Below, one piece after another: positions 26,182 through 37,830 of a DNA stretch of 64,000 nucleotides. Location of the stretch: contig JADKGY010000006.1 of NCBI GenBank assembly GCA_016722045.1, positions 558,001 through 622,000 of the forward strand, given 5' to 3'. Under the pieces are notes generated by a model. That model did not search any database. It had not been told where the DNA came from and was given only the letters and a program-made list of their open reading frames with translations. Positions within the stretch are counted from its first letter, which is position 1; the number at the start of each line of letters is the position of its first letter. The position numbers and the translations under genes are program-made. Origin of the DNA: Candidatus Opimibacter skivensis (lineage in GTDB: Bacteria; Bacteroidota; Bacteroidia; Chitinophagales; Saprospiraceae).

Positions 26182-26620
26182 CTACGATTTCGGGTACGTG
26201 TAGTTCAACATCCATCTTATTCCAAACCGATCAAGACATACGCCCCAATATGCCCCAGAATTGATCTGAAGGAGCCATGTTTTGAGTGCTACCTTGTGAA
26301 AGTGCTGCATAAAGACGATCCACTTCTTCTTTTGAATCGGGTTCAAGATTGATGGTGGTATTGTTACCCACGATAAGTTTGTGACCCATTGATTCGAGCA
26401 TATCGGTGCCCATGATGAAAGTGCCACCCAGAATGGGTAGGGCTACATGCATCACCATATTTTTTTCCTTTTCAGGAATCTCTGGCATACCCGGCATCGG
26501 GGGGATATCACGATTGCGCATGATACCGCCTTCGAATTCTCCACCGAAAATGGATTTGTAAAAATTAAAGGCTTCTTCTGTGTTGCCCTGAAAGTTGAGG
26601 TAAATTGAAATTTTTGACAT
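26182..26620 (-). pseudogene. VOC (PhnB-like) family protein, frameshifted
   Basis: The N-terminal 120 codons read MSKISIYLNFQGNTEEAFNF with FGGEF and MHVALPILGGTFIMGTD, a PhnB-type glyoxalase/VOC fold. After DQFWG the frame leaves the family pattern and stops. A second frame supplies the missing end: SGAYWGVCLDRFGIRWMLNY. Restoring one G in the GGGG run near 26255 gives FWGAYWGVCLDRFGIRWM, the conserved PhnB C-terminus. A sequence error is therefore as likely as a real mutation. Substrate is unknown. Confidence 0.8.
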
Positions 26621-26633
26621 AGGAAAGGATTTG

Positions 26634-26797
26634 CGAGTGACGATTTACGAATGACGAATGACGATTTTAGGAAATACAGTCTTTATTTTAAAGTTTTTCC
26701 ATTTTGCCATCCCGCAACATTTATTTCATAATGGCGGGATCATCGCTGCGCTCGAATTGCTTATTGCCAATTGCTAATTGTTTATTGCAAATTGTAA
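26634..26797. repeat. Spacer with short repeats and a hairpin
   Basis: It contains ACGAATGACGA-type copies (26634-26668), an inverted repeat ATCCCGC/GCGGGAT (26709-26740), and TTGCTTATTGCCAATTG-type copies (26754-26797). The last are the inverse of the unit at 6247-6297. No gene is seen. Confidence 0.6.
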
Positions 26798-26895
26798 TTA
26801 ATGACATCACAAATATCTCTACATAAAACAAAGGAGAAGGTGGGGAAATGCGGATTTGTGGTGGGGGGAATGCGACACAACCTCTGCAATAAAAA

Positions 26896-27764
26896 TTAAC
26901 CCAACAAATAATTCAAAAAATAGGCTGAGGCTATCCATACGACTGCAAGACCGATGCCGGCAAATAAAGAAACCAGGGCCTTATGGCTTTAAACCTGATG
27001 GTGGAAAGAAACCGATAAGCTACGATGGAGGCATATAAGATGAGTATTGACATGTTGATCATCTCCATCGTCCGGCGAAAGGATCCGTCATGTACCCATC
27101 CAAAACATAAGTATATCAAGGTTTGAATGAATACACCCTAGGCTATTGTGAAGAGAATAACAATGGTTGTCTCCGCGATATTCAATCGTTTACCTGACAG
27201 TCGAAAAATGAGGTGTAGAAATATAGAAGAAGCCGGTATGGCGATGAGAATATAGATATAAGTATGTTCCAAAACCACCATTGCAATGCATCATAGTCCC
27301 TGATCGCCTGTGCCGCCAATGGGGTCATCGTCCTCAGTTCCGCTTCGTCATAGAAATGCAGATCGATCATTTTGACTACAAGATAATTACACAACAGAGC
27401 CACTACGAGGTAACTGGCCGGATGAAAAATGATTTCCGATTTCCGGCGAGATAATCCTGGATAACATCGGCCGGACGTTTACACAATTGTACCAGATTGA
27501 AAAGATACCTCGGTCCACATGAAAAATCGCATGCGGTATATCGCTAATCAGTTTTCCCAATGATATTCGATCGCTGGATGTCTGCATGACTTCACCATGT
27601 GGTGAATTTTCAAGATTTGATATATAGTTTTTTGCCTCCATGATGGCCCAAAGATACCCCTGGCCTAAATCACCATAAGGGGTATCATACCTCAGTTGGT
27701 ATTCAGTCTGCTGAATTGATGAAAGATAAGGATGAATTGTAATAGACATTTTCCATCCGGTCAT
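26896..27764 (-). pseudogene. DUF3667 membrane protein, several frameshifts
   Basis: Pieces in three frames join into one DUF3667-like protein. SSDRISLGKLISDIPHAIFHVDRG comes first, then after restoring a T in a TTTT run NLVQLCKRPADVIQDYLAG, and after another T FFHPASYLVVALLCNYLVV. Further membrane segments follow (IFRLSGKRLNIAETTIVILF, TLIYLCFGWVHDGSF), ending in LFAGIGLAVVWIASAYFLNY. The order matches DUF3667: an IFHVDRG-type motif, R-P-x-x-V-I-x-x-Y-L-x-G-x-R, then about four transmembrane helices. The usual zinc ribbon at the start is not visible. At least two breaks are one-base homopolymer losses. Function of the family is unknown. Confidence 0.7.
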
Positions 27765-28420
27765 TCATTCCTTCCTCCTGACTTCATGCTCGCACCACAA
27801 ATATTTATCCGTTAGTTTCCAACTAAGTACTTTATCGATATTGATTTTCAACTTAGTCATTTGTGTCCTGAATAGCGGATCACTTTTTTCTCTGATCTTA
27901 ATGACTTCATCGCTTTTTTCAGAGAAATACCTGAGTCTGAAATGATCTGCTTTTTCGTAATACTCATCCAATGTTTTAGCGGAAGTCCATAGGTGAGTTG
28001 AAGGGATTTCAGGACATACGAATCATATGGAATTAATTGATCGGGCTTGAGCACATAAAGAAATTTGGAACAAAAGGATTGAGGAAGACCTGGTCCGCCC
28101 TTGCCTGACTGTGAGGAAAGCCCTTGCTGCTGAATTTTAGTAGCTAATATTGCAATTTCCTGCACATGTGATTTTCCGAATTGAAAATCTTTGATGAGTG
28201 ATAATATTTTCAGCTTAGGATCGTCACCCGCTTTTAAGGTTCGACCGACACCATAATCATTGAGAAATTTTTTGAACCCAAAATCTGAGGAAAGATAGGT
28301 GTCCAAATCAATGACGTCTTTCATGAAACGATGGAGCTCCATTGTATAATTCAGGTCAGACATCAGATGATGATGTGCTTCATGATGGGCAAGTTTTAGG
28401 ATTTGACGGTCTAATTTCAT
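27765..28420 (-). pseudogene. Hypothetical protein, one frameshift
   Basis: A 187-codon frame (MKLDRQILKLAHHEAHHHLM, KPDQLIPYDSYVLKSLQLTYG) leaves its pattern at GLPLKHW. Adding one A in the AAAA run near 27970 gives GLPLKTLDEYYEKADHFRLR and continues to WCEHEVRRKE. The joined protein is about 218 residues, soluble and helical. The His-rich start (HHEAHHH) is notable, but no metal site or named family is recognised. The DUF3667 gene starts right at its stop (TGA ATG), so both are probably co-transcribed. Confidence 0.6.
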
Positions 28421-28563
28421 GGATGGCTAAAGGAAAGATCAAATTTAGGTTACTCCAATCTTCCAACAATGAATACAGATCATCACAAATCTGCAAACCA
28501 ATACGCAAAACAGAGTTTTGCTGACACTCAGACGTAGGCACAGCCTACGCCTAACTGTGTTTC

Positions 28564-28594
28564 ATATTTTTTTTGGCTTCGCCAAAAAAAATAT
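28564..28594. terminator. Palindromic terminator-like hairpin
   Basis: ATATTTTTTTTGGC and its exact complement flank a TTC loop, giving a 14-bp perfect stem with T runs on both strands. It follows the aminotransferase stop codon (28598, minus strand) and can terminate in either direction. A second small hairpin (CGTAGGC-ACA-GCCTACG) sits at 28533-28549. Confidence 0.75.
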
Positions 28595-28597
28595 TGT

Positions 28598-29743
28598 TTA
28601 GATATTAAAATAGTTTTTCAACCTCGAAGCCGCCTCCACTAACGTCTCCTCCTTCTTCGCAAAACAAAACCTTATAATCTTCTCCTCACTTCCATTTTTA
28701 TAAAACGGACTTAATGGAATCGTCGCTACTCCTCCTTCTATTGTCAGTTTTGTGCAAATGCCCGATCATCAAGATCACTTACCTCGCTGTAATCAGCAAG
28801 AATAAAATAACTGCCAAAGCAAGGAAGAAATTTCAAAGGGAGACCTTCCATTAATTTTAAAACAAATCGCATTTGTCCTGGTAGAATGATGCCAGCTCGA
28901 CAAAATCTCCATGATGCTGAATGTATTTTGCTATCGCAAGTTGTATTGGCCTGTTGACAGAGAAGACATTGAACTGATGGATCTTTCTCAATTCTGTCGT
29001 CAATGCAGGAGGAGCAATGACATATCCGATCTTCCAGCCTGTAACATGAAGACTCTTTCCGAAAGAGAAAACCACAAATGATCTTTTGTATAATTCAGGA
29101 TATCGCAATACCGATTCATGACGATGGCCATCAAAGATGATATGCTCATAGACTTCGTCACTGATAAGATAGATCCCATGATTTACAACGATCTCTTCCA
29201 ACCTTTTAAATCTTCCATTTAGGGTTACCCCACAAGGGTTGTGGGGTGTATTGATCATGATGAGCTTCGTACGATCTGTGATCAGCGATTCAACTTCATC
29301 CCAATCCACTTTGTACGATGGCGGCAGTAACTGAACGGTTTTTACACTACCTCCAAAGAAATCACAGAAGGAATGTAGCTGTCATAGCTTGGCTCGAGTA
29401 CAATCACCTCGTCACCCTGACTGATCATAGCGCCAATAATCGAATACAAAGCTTGTGTCCCGCCGGCTGTGACGGTTATTTCTGTATCGGGATCGGGACG
29501 CCAACCATAATCCTTTTTGATCTTCTCAGCGATCATCTGCACTAAATCCGGAAGACCCGGCATAGGTGCGTATTGATTATGTCCACCACGCAAGGCTTCT
29601 TCAACAAATGCAATAAGCCGTGGGTCTGTATCAAAATCCGGAAAACCCTGTGAAAGATTAATCGCCTGATGTTGTGTCGCCAATCGTGACATCACCGTAA
29701 AAATCGTCGTGCCTACATCAGGAAGTTTACTCTTCAACGACAT
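28598..29743 (-). pseudogene. PLP-dependent aminotransferase (methionine/aromatic type), frameshifted
   Basis: The start is ATG 29743, overlapping the PCD stop as TGATG. Frame 1 gives INLSQGFPDFDTDPRL, HNQYAPMPGLP and VTAGGTQALYSII. Frame 2 gives INTPHNPCGV, YLISDEVYEHIIFD and the PLP-lysine region SFGKSLHVTGWKIGYV. A final stretch gives IPLSPFYKNG, EKIIRFCFAKKEETL and LKNYFNI before TAA at 28598. Total length is about 380 residues, as for YbdL/kynurenine-type aminotransferases acting on methionine or aromatic amino acids. Breaks lie near 29320, 28860 and 28755. Pairing with a pterin dehydratase suggests aromatic amino-acid metabolism. Confidence 0.85.
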
Positions 29744-29992
29744 CACGTACGGTATTGATAGCGCTCATAGATTTTACTGATGCCATCTGCAAGCTTTCTA
29801 TCCTTCTCCGTTACAACATCACCGGCATCATGTGTACTCAATGAAATCGCAACCTTATTCCACACATTCGTCCATTCCGGATGATGATTTTTCGTTCAGC
29901 GAGCATTGCGACTTCAGTCATAAATGCCCAGGCTTGCACGAAATCCTCGAAGGTAAATTCGGCAGTGAGTTTGTTGTTTATTTGGTCCACAT
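29743..29992 (-). pseudogene. Pterin-4a-carbinolamine dehydratase, frameshifted
   Basis: The first frame has NNKLTAEFTFEDFVQAWAFM and VAMLAERK. After adding one A to the run near 29890 it continues NHHPEWTNVWNKVAISLSTH and DAGDVVTEKDRKLADGI. HHPEW and STHDAG are the active-site signature of the PCD/DCoH family. These enzymes dehydrate 4a-hydroxytetrahydrobiopterin to recycle the cofactor of phenylalanine hydroxylase. A second lost A near 29980 would restore the start MWTKINNKL; otherwise GTG at 29990 could serve. The gene is coupled to the aminotransferase. Confidence 0.8.
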
Positions 29993-30026
29993 GGGTAAGA
30001 AAGTAAGAAGGTAAGAGAGTAATATC

Positions 30027-30196
30027 TGTGATGTGACAATGTGATAATGTGACAATGTGATAATGTGACAATGTGACAATGTGACAATTAAAAATTATCT
30101 GGCTATATAAATTTAAGAATGAATATTTTGATTTCCTATATTTCTCTTGGCTATTTCCTATTGCCCATTTTCACATTGTCACATTATCACATTATT
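30027..30196. repeat. GTGACAAT / GTGATAAT tandem repeats with an inverted partner
   Basis: Seven or so copies of the 8-9 bp unit TGTGACAA(T)/TGTGATAA(T) fill 30027-30088. The inverse (TTCACATTGTCACATTATC) lies at 30169-30196, overlapping the peptidase stop codon. The two arms can form one large hairpin across the spacer. Confidence 0.8.
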
Positions 30197-31236
30197 ACAA
30201 TTCCCAGTTCCACTTATCTAGTTCTGAAATCGTAGCCGTGAGTAAAGCAATCGTGCCAGCAATATCTTCCATGTGTGCCATCTCAATACTCTGGTGTATA
30301 TGTCGCACCGGAATTGAAATAGCGCCGGCGATAGAGCCTTTAGCTCCCTGACGCTGAATAGCAGCCGTATCCGTACCTCCTGCAGGAAGTATTTCGGCCT
30401 GGTAGGTGATATTGTGTTTTGCAGCAGTGGATTTCATATATGAAGTCATCCTGGGATCGCAGATGATGGAAGCATCCATGATCTTCACGGCTGTACCTGC
30501 ACCAAGCTTTGTCACCATTTCATAAGGCAGAGCTCCGGGTGTATCATATGCGATCGTTGTATCTAATCCAATACCGAAATCAGGATCAATATGTCCTGCA
30601 GCATTGAATGCTCCTCTCAGACCCACTTCTTCCTGAACAGTAAAGGCAGCATAAAAGTCATAGGGAATTTCTTTTCCTTTCAATGCTTTCAGTGCTTCAA
30701 TCAGAATGTAAACAGAGACGCGGTTATCAAGAGATTTGCCATTGACACAATCTCCCATCACGATGAGTTCACGTTCCCGTGTAATCGGATCACCGACGCT
30801 GATCAATTCTTTAACTTGTGCAACTGGCATACCAACATCAATGAAATAGTCACGAAGCTGAACCATTTTGTTTTTTTCGTCCGTAGTCATCAGGTGAACT
30901 GGCTTGCTGCCCATCACACCGATTACATCTTTTTCCATGGACGATGACGCGCTGAGCCGTAAGTGTTTTAGGATCAAAGCCTCCAAGAGGATGAAACCGG
31001 ATGAACCCTTCGTCGTCAATATGCGTGAGCATGAAACTGATCTCATCCATATGTGCCGCCACTAAAACACGCTTGTCACTTTTTCCTTTCTGACGCCGAT
31101 CAATGACCCCATCGAATCAATATACATCTCATCAACCAGATCTTTGATCTCGCTCTTCACCAGGTTGCGTATCTGGTGTTCAAACCGGAGCACCGGGAGT
31201 CTCGGAAATCAGTTTCAATAAAGGAAAATCAATCAT
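30195..31236 (-). pseudogene. M42-family metallo-aminopeptidase, frameshifted
   Basis: Joined frames begin MIDFPLLKLISETPGAP, continue with VLVAAHMDEISFMLTHI (first metal-ligand region) and GFIRFHPLGGFDP. They then give GKSLDNRVSVYILIEALKAL (metal-bridging Asp), FTVQEEVGLRGA (catalytic Glu), AYDTPG, PAGGTDTAAIQ and IPVRHIHQSIEM. This is the complete M42 glutamyl/TET aminopeptidase signature; such enzymes degrade short peptides in the cytoplasm. At least three breaks occur. Two are fixed by adding one A to an A run (near 31080 and 30940), and one lies near 31190. The protein would be about 350 residues. Confidence 0.9.
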
Positions 31237-31237
31237 G

Positions 31238-31375
31238 TAGTGAATAGTGAGTGGTGAATATTGAACGGTGAGGACTGAATATTGAATAGTGAATAGTAAG
31301 TTTTTAGTTTTTAATGCAAGCTTTCAGATTCATTGAAAGTTAAACTACGTATTGACTACTCACTATTCACTACTC
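31238..31375. repeat. GTGAATAGTGA-type short repeats, inverted
   Basis: TAGTGAATAGTGAGTGGTGAATA and variants occupy the left part, and the inverse (CTACTCACTATTCACTACTCAC) the right part, giving a potential long hairpin between the transporter end and the peptidase start. Confidence 0.7.
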
Positions 31376-31378
31376 ACT

Positions 31379-32852
31379 TTATTTCACTTCGCCCATCAAT
31401 CTCTTGATCCATGGAACGAGCAGGAACATCACCAATGCTGAAATTGCACAATACACGAACACTGCCAGGAATATTGATTTGAGTGGAAATGATTCAAACA
31501 AGCCTCCGATACGTCCTCCGATGAAATTGCCGGTAGCGGCACCAAGAAACCAAATACCCATCATCTGTCCTACTATTCGATGTGGTGCAAGTTTTGTCAT
31601 CGCACTTAAGCCAACAGGTGACAAAAACAATTCCCCTACAGTATGTGTGAAGTATACAAATAACAGCCAATGAACGCCTACACGTCCTCCTGTACTCTCA
31701 ATGATGCTGGCGGCTGGAACAAGAATTAAAAATCCAACCCCTGCCAATAAAAGTCCAATGGCAAATTTCATCGGTGTCGACGGCTCTTTCTTCATTGAAT
31801 TGAGCTTAAGCCAAAGCCATGCAAAAACACCAGACAAAACGATGATAAATAATGCATTAATACTCTGCCACCATGTTGATGGAAATTCATAACCGAGGAT
31901 GCTGTTTTCAGTATTCCGGTCAGCAAAAGAGTCAATGTAGAACCAGCCTGTTCGAAAGCGGACCAAAGAGTGCTGCTGCGATATAGAACATTATGATCGC
32001 TATAATCCTGTTTTTTTCGGCCTTATCAAATCCACCGCGGGCAAATAAAAATCCAAAATAAATGATCGGTACGACGATCAGCAATACACCCACAAGGTTG
32101 GAGAGATTTAGAATATTCATTTCATAGATACCTGTAAAATGAAGTCCCAGCAAAACTGCGGCTGCAATCACAAGCCCTAAAAATCCACCACGTAGTGATT
32201 TACTTTTGACTGACTTTTTCTTCAGGAGTCGGAGCGGTAGTGACCAATCCGGCATCCCCTAAATGTTTAGCCCCTAATTTATATTGAATCAATCCTAATA
32301 CCATGCCGATGGCGACAACCAGGAATCCAACATTCCAATCGATTTTTTGTCCAAACCAACCTGCAATAAGAGGCGCGAGGAAAGCTCCAAGATTGATACC
32401 CATATAGAAAATGGAAAATGCAGAATCACGACGGCCATCTCCCTGTGCATAAAGAGCCCCTACCATCGTGCTGACATTTGGTTTCAACAAACCGGTACCA
32501 ATCGCAATAAGTCCAAGGCCTGTATAGAAACCGGGCAAACCGATAGGCGCAGCAAGCATCAAATTGCCTAATGCAATGATGCATCCACCATAAAAGACAG
32601 CATTTCGAGCACCGATAAATTTGTCGGCGATCCATCCTCCCGGCAGGTTCGTCATGTATACGATAGCGGTATATAAGGCATATAAAGCACCTGCTTCCGG
32701 AACAGAAAGTCCAAGACCGGATTTAGTCCAGCAACTGCAGCTGTCATATATAGTATCAACATTGCCCGTCCTCCATAATAAGAGAAACGTTCCCACATTT
32801 CAGTAAAAAACAATGTCGCCAGGCCGGGCGGATGCCCAAAGAAACTCTTCAT
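31379..32852 (-). pseudogene. POT-family peptide/proton symporter, frameshifted
   Basis: The N-terminus carries the family motif FFTEMWERFSYYG (ExxER), followed by a multi-helix membrane protein: TNLPGGWIADKFIGAR, GTGLLKPNVSTMVGALY and DSAFSIFYMGINLGAFLAPL. The last third has TVGELFLSPVGLSAMTKLAP and GQMMGIWFLGAATGNFIGG. Breaks lie near 32740, 32220, 31965 and 31930. Restoring one A (AAAAA run near 32220) and one T each near 31965 and 31930 gives FWSAFEQAGSTLTLFADRN, the conserved POT motif. The repaired protein is about 490 residues and would import di- and tripeptides. It pairs functionally with the adjacent M42 peptidase. Confidence 0.9.
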
Positions 32853-32969
32853 ATAAGTTAAATTTTAGGAGTGATGACTGCGTCCATGGGATTGAACGAG
32901 GGCAAAATAGGAAATTTATTCGATGCCGGATTAAAGGATACCGGACGCCGGACTTGTTGCCTAAACGAC

Positions 32970-35381
32970 TTAATAGATCACAACTTTATAAGTATGTGAC
33001 GAGCCTGAGATTCGTAATAAATAGACGCCGGGACCTAAGCCTGATACATCTATTGGAGAATTATTTTTTAGATAGACTCGCTGAATGATTTGTCCCTGTA
33101 GATTTAGAATCTCTCCTGAAGTGTCAATAGGTGAATCAACATACAAAAGATCGCGGGCCGGATTAGGGTAAACAAGAAATTGATCATCCAATGGGGATAT
33201 CGCGGCTGTTATTTGATTTTTATAAAGTACGAGGGTTCTGAACCTATATGAAGGTCATTGCCATCCGGATCGATAGCAATAAGGTTGCGCAGTCTGATCA
33301 CAATACTGTCTGGCAGATCATCATAGGTCAGTCCGGATTTCAGAGAAAGCATGAACACAAAATCTCTTTGTAGCAAAAAGCCTTTAGGTATATTGATCCC
33401 CTATGATCCGTCTGCACGCTGGCAAATCTGACATCTTCATTCAAAAGCGTACCGGTAGGCAAATATTGCATTAATGAATACGTAAGACTGTTTGAGTCCG
33501 ATGGCCAGAAATCTAACATTTTATTAAACACAAATAAGCTGGTATCATATTCTATTTCATACCCTAGACCCAGAACATTTTGAATATCCGTACCGGCCTT
33601 TATCCTCACTCTGGGAATCCTTCCATTACTCCCTATCATATCAGATGACAAAACAATTTCTGGCCCTTCAGGATAAAGATTTATAGGATGAAAGCGATAA
33701 TTGGTTTTGAGAAAATGAACAAGGTTTCGTTCGATATCCTCATCATTGATGACTCCATTTCCATTGGCATCGCCGTGCTTGGCATTAAATCCATCTGGTA
33801 ATTCCAATACCCATGGTTCTGCTGCATGACCCTCCCAGTTTATTCTGCCATCGCGAGGGCTACCATAAGCATCTTTCTCAACTCCCCAATAAAAGAATAT
33901 CAAAATGATCCGCTATCCCAGTACGGTTAAAGTCGCCAGGCCATACGCAATCATCATCAGAACAAACCGGAGTGGGTGTGCATTCACTTAATAAATCATC
34001 CAGATGTTCATGCAGGTAATCAATATTAGATTGCATATATCCGATTTGTTCCAGATTATCCAGAGTTGAATCCTGGTGAAATTGATATACTGTTTCAATG
34101 ACTACACTATCGTAGGAAGGCAGTCGTCCGATTGAAACTGAGGAAACTGTCAATGCATCTATACCATACATTTGGTGGGTTCGTATGGAAGTGACCACTG
34201 GGTTGAATCTCTTGGATCACCACCGTATAAAAATCTCGTCATTGTATAGGATGGGTCCTGATGATAGCCATCACCATACTTCCTGATAGGGGTGCCGTCT
34301 TCCCATAGCCCGTTCAGAAAGTTAAAATACCCCTGTACCGAAGGATGCAATGTCCTGTCTTCAAAAATAAAACTGTGCAATGGATGAGATCGTACGTCAT
34401 ACTTTGTACCGGAGGAAATTCACCATATGTAGCTTGTCCCGTACTACAATCCCCATCTGAAAATCCTTCTAAAGCCTTTTATTATAAACAAATTCAGTAT
34501 TGCGACTGCTATCACAGCCCATATAATCATCTTCGGCGCATCCAAGATCAAATCCGTAAACAGACCGAAAAACATACTATCTATTGCAACTGCATTTTGG
34601 TTGATTACTTTATATGTATTGAATAAGGCATTGTTCAATACTGCATTGTCCTAGGCAATTGAAACCAAAAACTGTCAATTGAATCTCTATTCCTAATGGT
34701 GAGGAAGCAGTAAGGCCATGAATACCCTGATCATTAAATACCATCCACATGATTTCAGTAGGAATATAAGGATGTCCCTTAAGTCTGACTATTGGATATT
34801 CCCCAAGATCCGGATCATAGTTTCCATTCTGATTCAAATCTTCAAATTCTGCCCAACCGCCCTTATGTTCTGCAGGTAATTCAAAACCATTGAATCTAAA
34901 AAAATATTTATTCCCCTGCGCAGGCCAACCAAAAACAGATGGAATAGTATCATCAATAAAATGATCAGTTTCATAATCCGCAATGTGAGAAAAAATATCT
35001 CCGTTTGAAATTTCCCAAACATGATCAAATTTTCCACAGAGGTCAACTGGTATTTGCGCATCCGTAATAAGCGGTCCGGTATTGAAATCCTGACCTGTGA
35101 AACTAAGATACGTTTGACATGCAGCTCTGACTTCACCATTGATATACCCGCTTATCCATGGAGCACAGCAAAATAGTACTAGGTGATGCTTCTGATGTAT
35201 ATGGAACTTTGAAATATTCATGCTCGAGATCGAAGAATTTCTCTCCCTGCGGAAAAAATAATGCTCCAATACGATTAGCCTGAAATACGGCTGGTGTACC
35301 TCTTCCTCTGCAAGGATCCTGGGCATGAATAATGGTCCATGATGATAATAATAATAATACAAATACAGCTGATGTTTTCAT
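32970..35381 (-). pseudogene. T9SS-exported surface protein, many frameshifts
   Basis: Fragments in order are: signal peptide MKTSAVFVLLLLSSWTIIHA; GPLITDAQIPVDLCGKFDHV; WAEFEDLNQNGNYDPDLGEY; LFTDLDLGCAEDDYMGCD (after repair); WEDGTPIRKYGDGYHQD; a dockerin-like HGDANGNGVINDEDIE; and a final T9SS sorting domain VYPNPARDLLYVDS with GPGVYLLRI. The combination is typical of large Bacteroidota surface proteins with calcium-binding loops that are exported by type IX secretion. Repaired length is about 800 residues. At least five breaks are visible. Function beyond surface location is unknown. Confidence 0.75.
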
Positions 35382-35468
35382 TTGTCTTATCTTTCTTTAA
35401 AATTAGACACAGTGCAGCTAACTCAATGACAGGTATCTTACAATTGCTATTTATATTTCATTAAATTA

Positions 35469-36069
35469 TTAATTCAACTTTTGGTCTGCAATTCCCTGAT
35501 TTAACAATAATATCTTCCATCCGGCTTCGGCCATAAACCGTATCACGTTAATCAATTCATCCCGTTTTTATCCGCAGCCTGCATCAACGAACTTTTCTTC
35601 ACCTAGGAGATGACAAAGTCCTTAGCATCAGCATTGATTTTATTATAATCCTCTGTAGAAAATGAATTAAAAAATCCTTCACTCAGATCATAATAATCAA
35701 GATCATGATCCACAGATAAAATTTCAGCAGGTGGCATTCCGGAAATCACCAGTGTGTGACTTTTTCATCAGGCTCAACTTTTATTTTGCTGAGATCATAG
35801 CCCACAGAAACTTTCGCTTTCACACGAATCAAAGCTTTCTTACTCAGGAAAGAAACATCAAACCATTTCGATTCTTTATAGGAATATATTTCGGAGAATT
35901 CTCCTTCTGCAGTCACAAGCTTGCACACCGTCCTGATCTTCTCCAAGAAGTACAACACTGTCCTCAGACGTCTTTGTTTTGGAAAACTAAATTTTGAACC
36001 AAGCTGAAAAGCAAGGAACAACGCAGCCGCAGCAAGAAAGACCCAAATCCATGCCCAAAGCCCTCTCAT
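35469..36069 (-). pseudogene. DUF4230 membrane-anchored protein, frameshifted
   Basis: It starts MRGLWAWIWVFLAAAALFLAFQ, a single N-terminal membrane anchor. It continues with LEKIRTVCKLVTAEGEFSEI and DVSFLSKKALIRVKAKVSVG, then after a break VDHDLDYYDLSEGFFNSFS and, after more breaks, MAEAGWKILL. These are the conserved blocks of DUF4230. The stop at 35469 was found by following the repaired frame. Total is about 200 residues. It lies 9 bp after the DUF3108 gene. Function of the family is unknown. Confidence 0.75.
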
Positions 36070-36078
36070 GTGAGCGAC

Positions 36079-36893
36079 TTATTCATTGCAGACAAACGGA
36101 TGTCTCAATCCTTTGTATTCTCTAAGTACAGCCTTGACTTTACCGACGGACTCGGGGCTTTCAATCATGAGTGGGATTCTGTTGCCATCATCAGATATAT
36201 AAATATCCATCCGTGTATCCTCCTTGAAAAAATGTCCTGAAACCACCTGAGGACGTATCAGGTATGTTTTTTGTTTGCCGAGCCCTCTTACCCTGGTCTC
36301 ATAATTTTTCTTCCTGAGTTCCACCTTTAGTGGATACTCTTCCTCAATAAAAACCTTAACATCAAATTGCGCACCTTCGTCATATTGTTCAAAATTGACA
36401 TTGCGCACATTATAGATGATCGAGATTAAATCATGCATACATCCGGTGAGATCCGCATCGTAATACTTCGTCTCTTTGTCGGGTCCTCCTTTCGATGCAC
36501 TTACTTTGTGATTGACCTGGTCAAAGAAAAATTTATCCACCATTGGTATTTGCCTTCATGTACATCGCGTGAAAAGGAAAGCGGAAGGAGCGTTTTTATC
36601 AATCACACTTTCATAATGGTCCTGCACTTTATAAAACCATTCGAACGCACTTATGGTCCGGCCATCGATGGTGATAAAATACCGGTCACCCATGTCTTTG
36701 ACTTTAAAGGTCGCTTCCCCTGCCGCTATCCAGATAAAATTGAGCTGATAGTAAAGCTTATACGTCACTTCTTCACCACCCTGCCAGCTCTCATTCGGTG
36801 TGTCAGAATAATTATATGGTTTAATGCCGGTTCAGGTGATGTCGGGTTGCTCAGGAGCAACATGCAAGTAATCAGAAGGGAGAATTGACTCAT
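36079..36893 (-). pseudogene. DUF3108 periplasmic protein, frameshifted
   Basis: The start MSQFSLLITCMLLL gives a signal peptide. After a break the frame reads YNYSDTPNESWQGGEEVTYK, then LYYQLNFIWIAAGEATFKV and ISAFEWFYKVQDHYESVID. After a second break it reads KVSASKGG, DLISIIYNVRN and SGHFFKEDTRMDIYISDDG. This is the DUF3108 pattern (W-I-x-A-G-E, Y-x-V-x-D-x-Y-E-S), found in secreted beta-rich proteins of unknown role. Its ATG overlaps the stop of the upstream flippase-like gene as ATGA once that gene is repaired, so the three genes here form an operon. Confidence 0.75.
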
Positions 36894-37796
36894 GTGTATC
36901 TAACGAAATTAAAGGGGCTGTCGTACCTATTGCAAAACTACCTATCATGGCAGGTATCAGCAAGTTGACTAACCAAATCATTAAACTTCCCAGGGTTATA
37001 CTTAGTTCACTCATTCCGCTGCCGGACCAAAGAATTAACCCAATATTAGCACGTGCCATAACATCTGCAATAGGGGCAAAGGAACCAACGTCTGAAAAGA
37101 TAAATGGCACTCACGCCCAGCACCAATATATTCAGCCTTATGGCCGGTTCAAAGGCATGGAGTATCAGTACAAACTGGGTGATATAGATCAAATAACGGG
37201 CTAAAGCAAAACCTAATACCCTGAAAAGTATTTTATACGAATAATCATCAATGTATTGGAGATTCAATATCAGCTTTTGAAAACAGAATGGATATTCAGC
37301 GCCGAGATTCGCTGAATGACTTTTTTCACATTGAAAAAACATAGCACTCCTGTCAAAATGAGAACAATTCCTAAAATTTTGAAAACCAAAAATCCATCAA
37401 AAAGAAAAAGACAGGCTACAATACCAGCAGAAAATCCAACCAGGTTTTGAGCGATACTACCTATAAGTGTTGATATAGCGACTGGCCACTTGGCATTTGA
37501 AGGCATAAACATGATTCGGCCGCCATATTCACCTATTCTGCTGGGCGTAAAGATGGATAATGCTATCCCACAAGCACAGCTCTGACGATGTGGATAAATG
37601 GAATTCTGACATGTATAGATAATAATGTCCTCCATTTAAATATCTCAAGCAGCCAGTTGACAGGCATCATCAGGAAGACTATGGTGAACCACCAAAAGGT
37701 CTTGTCAAAAGAGATGAGGAAAGATTTGCAAAGTGATTGCTTCTGGACCATAGTTGGAATCCAAGTAGGCCAAGCAATAAAATGGTCATCAGCCAT
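36890..37796 (-). pseudogene. Flippase-like membrane protein (LPG-synthase TM family), frameshifted
   Basis: Fragments include WFTIVFLMMPVNWLLEIFKW, GIALSIFTPSRIGEYGGRI, NLVGFSAGIVACLFLFDGFL, ALARYLIYITQFVLILHAF and LIWLVNLLIPAMIGSFAIG. A multi-helix protein with TPxRxGEYxGR is the signature of the lysylphosphatidylglycerol synthase transmembrane (UPF0104/AglD-like) family. Members are predicted lipid-linked substrate flippases or synthases. At least four breaks are visible. The stop was placed by repairing a C run near 36910, giving ATGA overlap with the next gene. The exact N-terminus is uncertain. Confidence 0.7.
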
Positions 37797-37830
37797 CTGA
37801 CAGCAGGATGTCGGAAAAGACGCACAGGAC

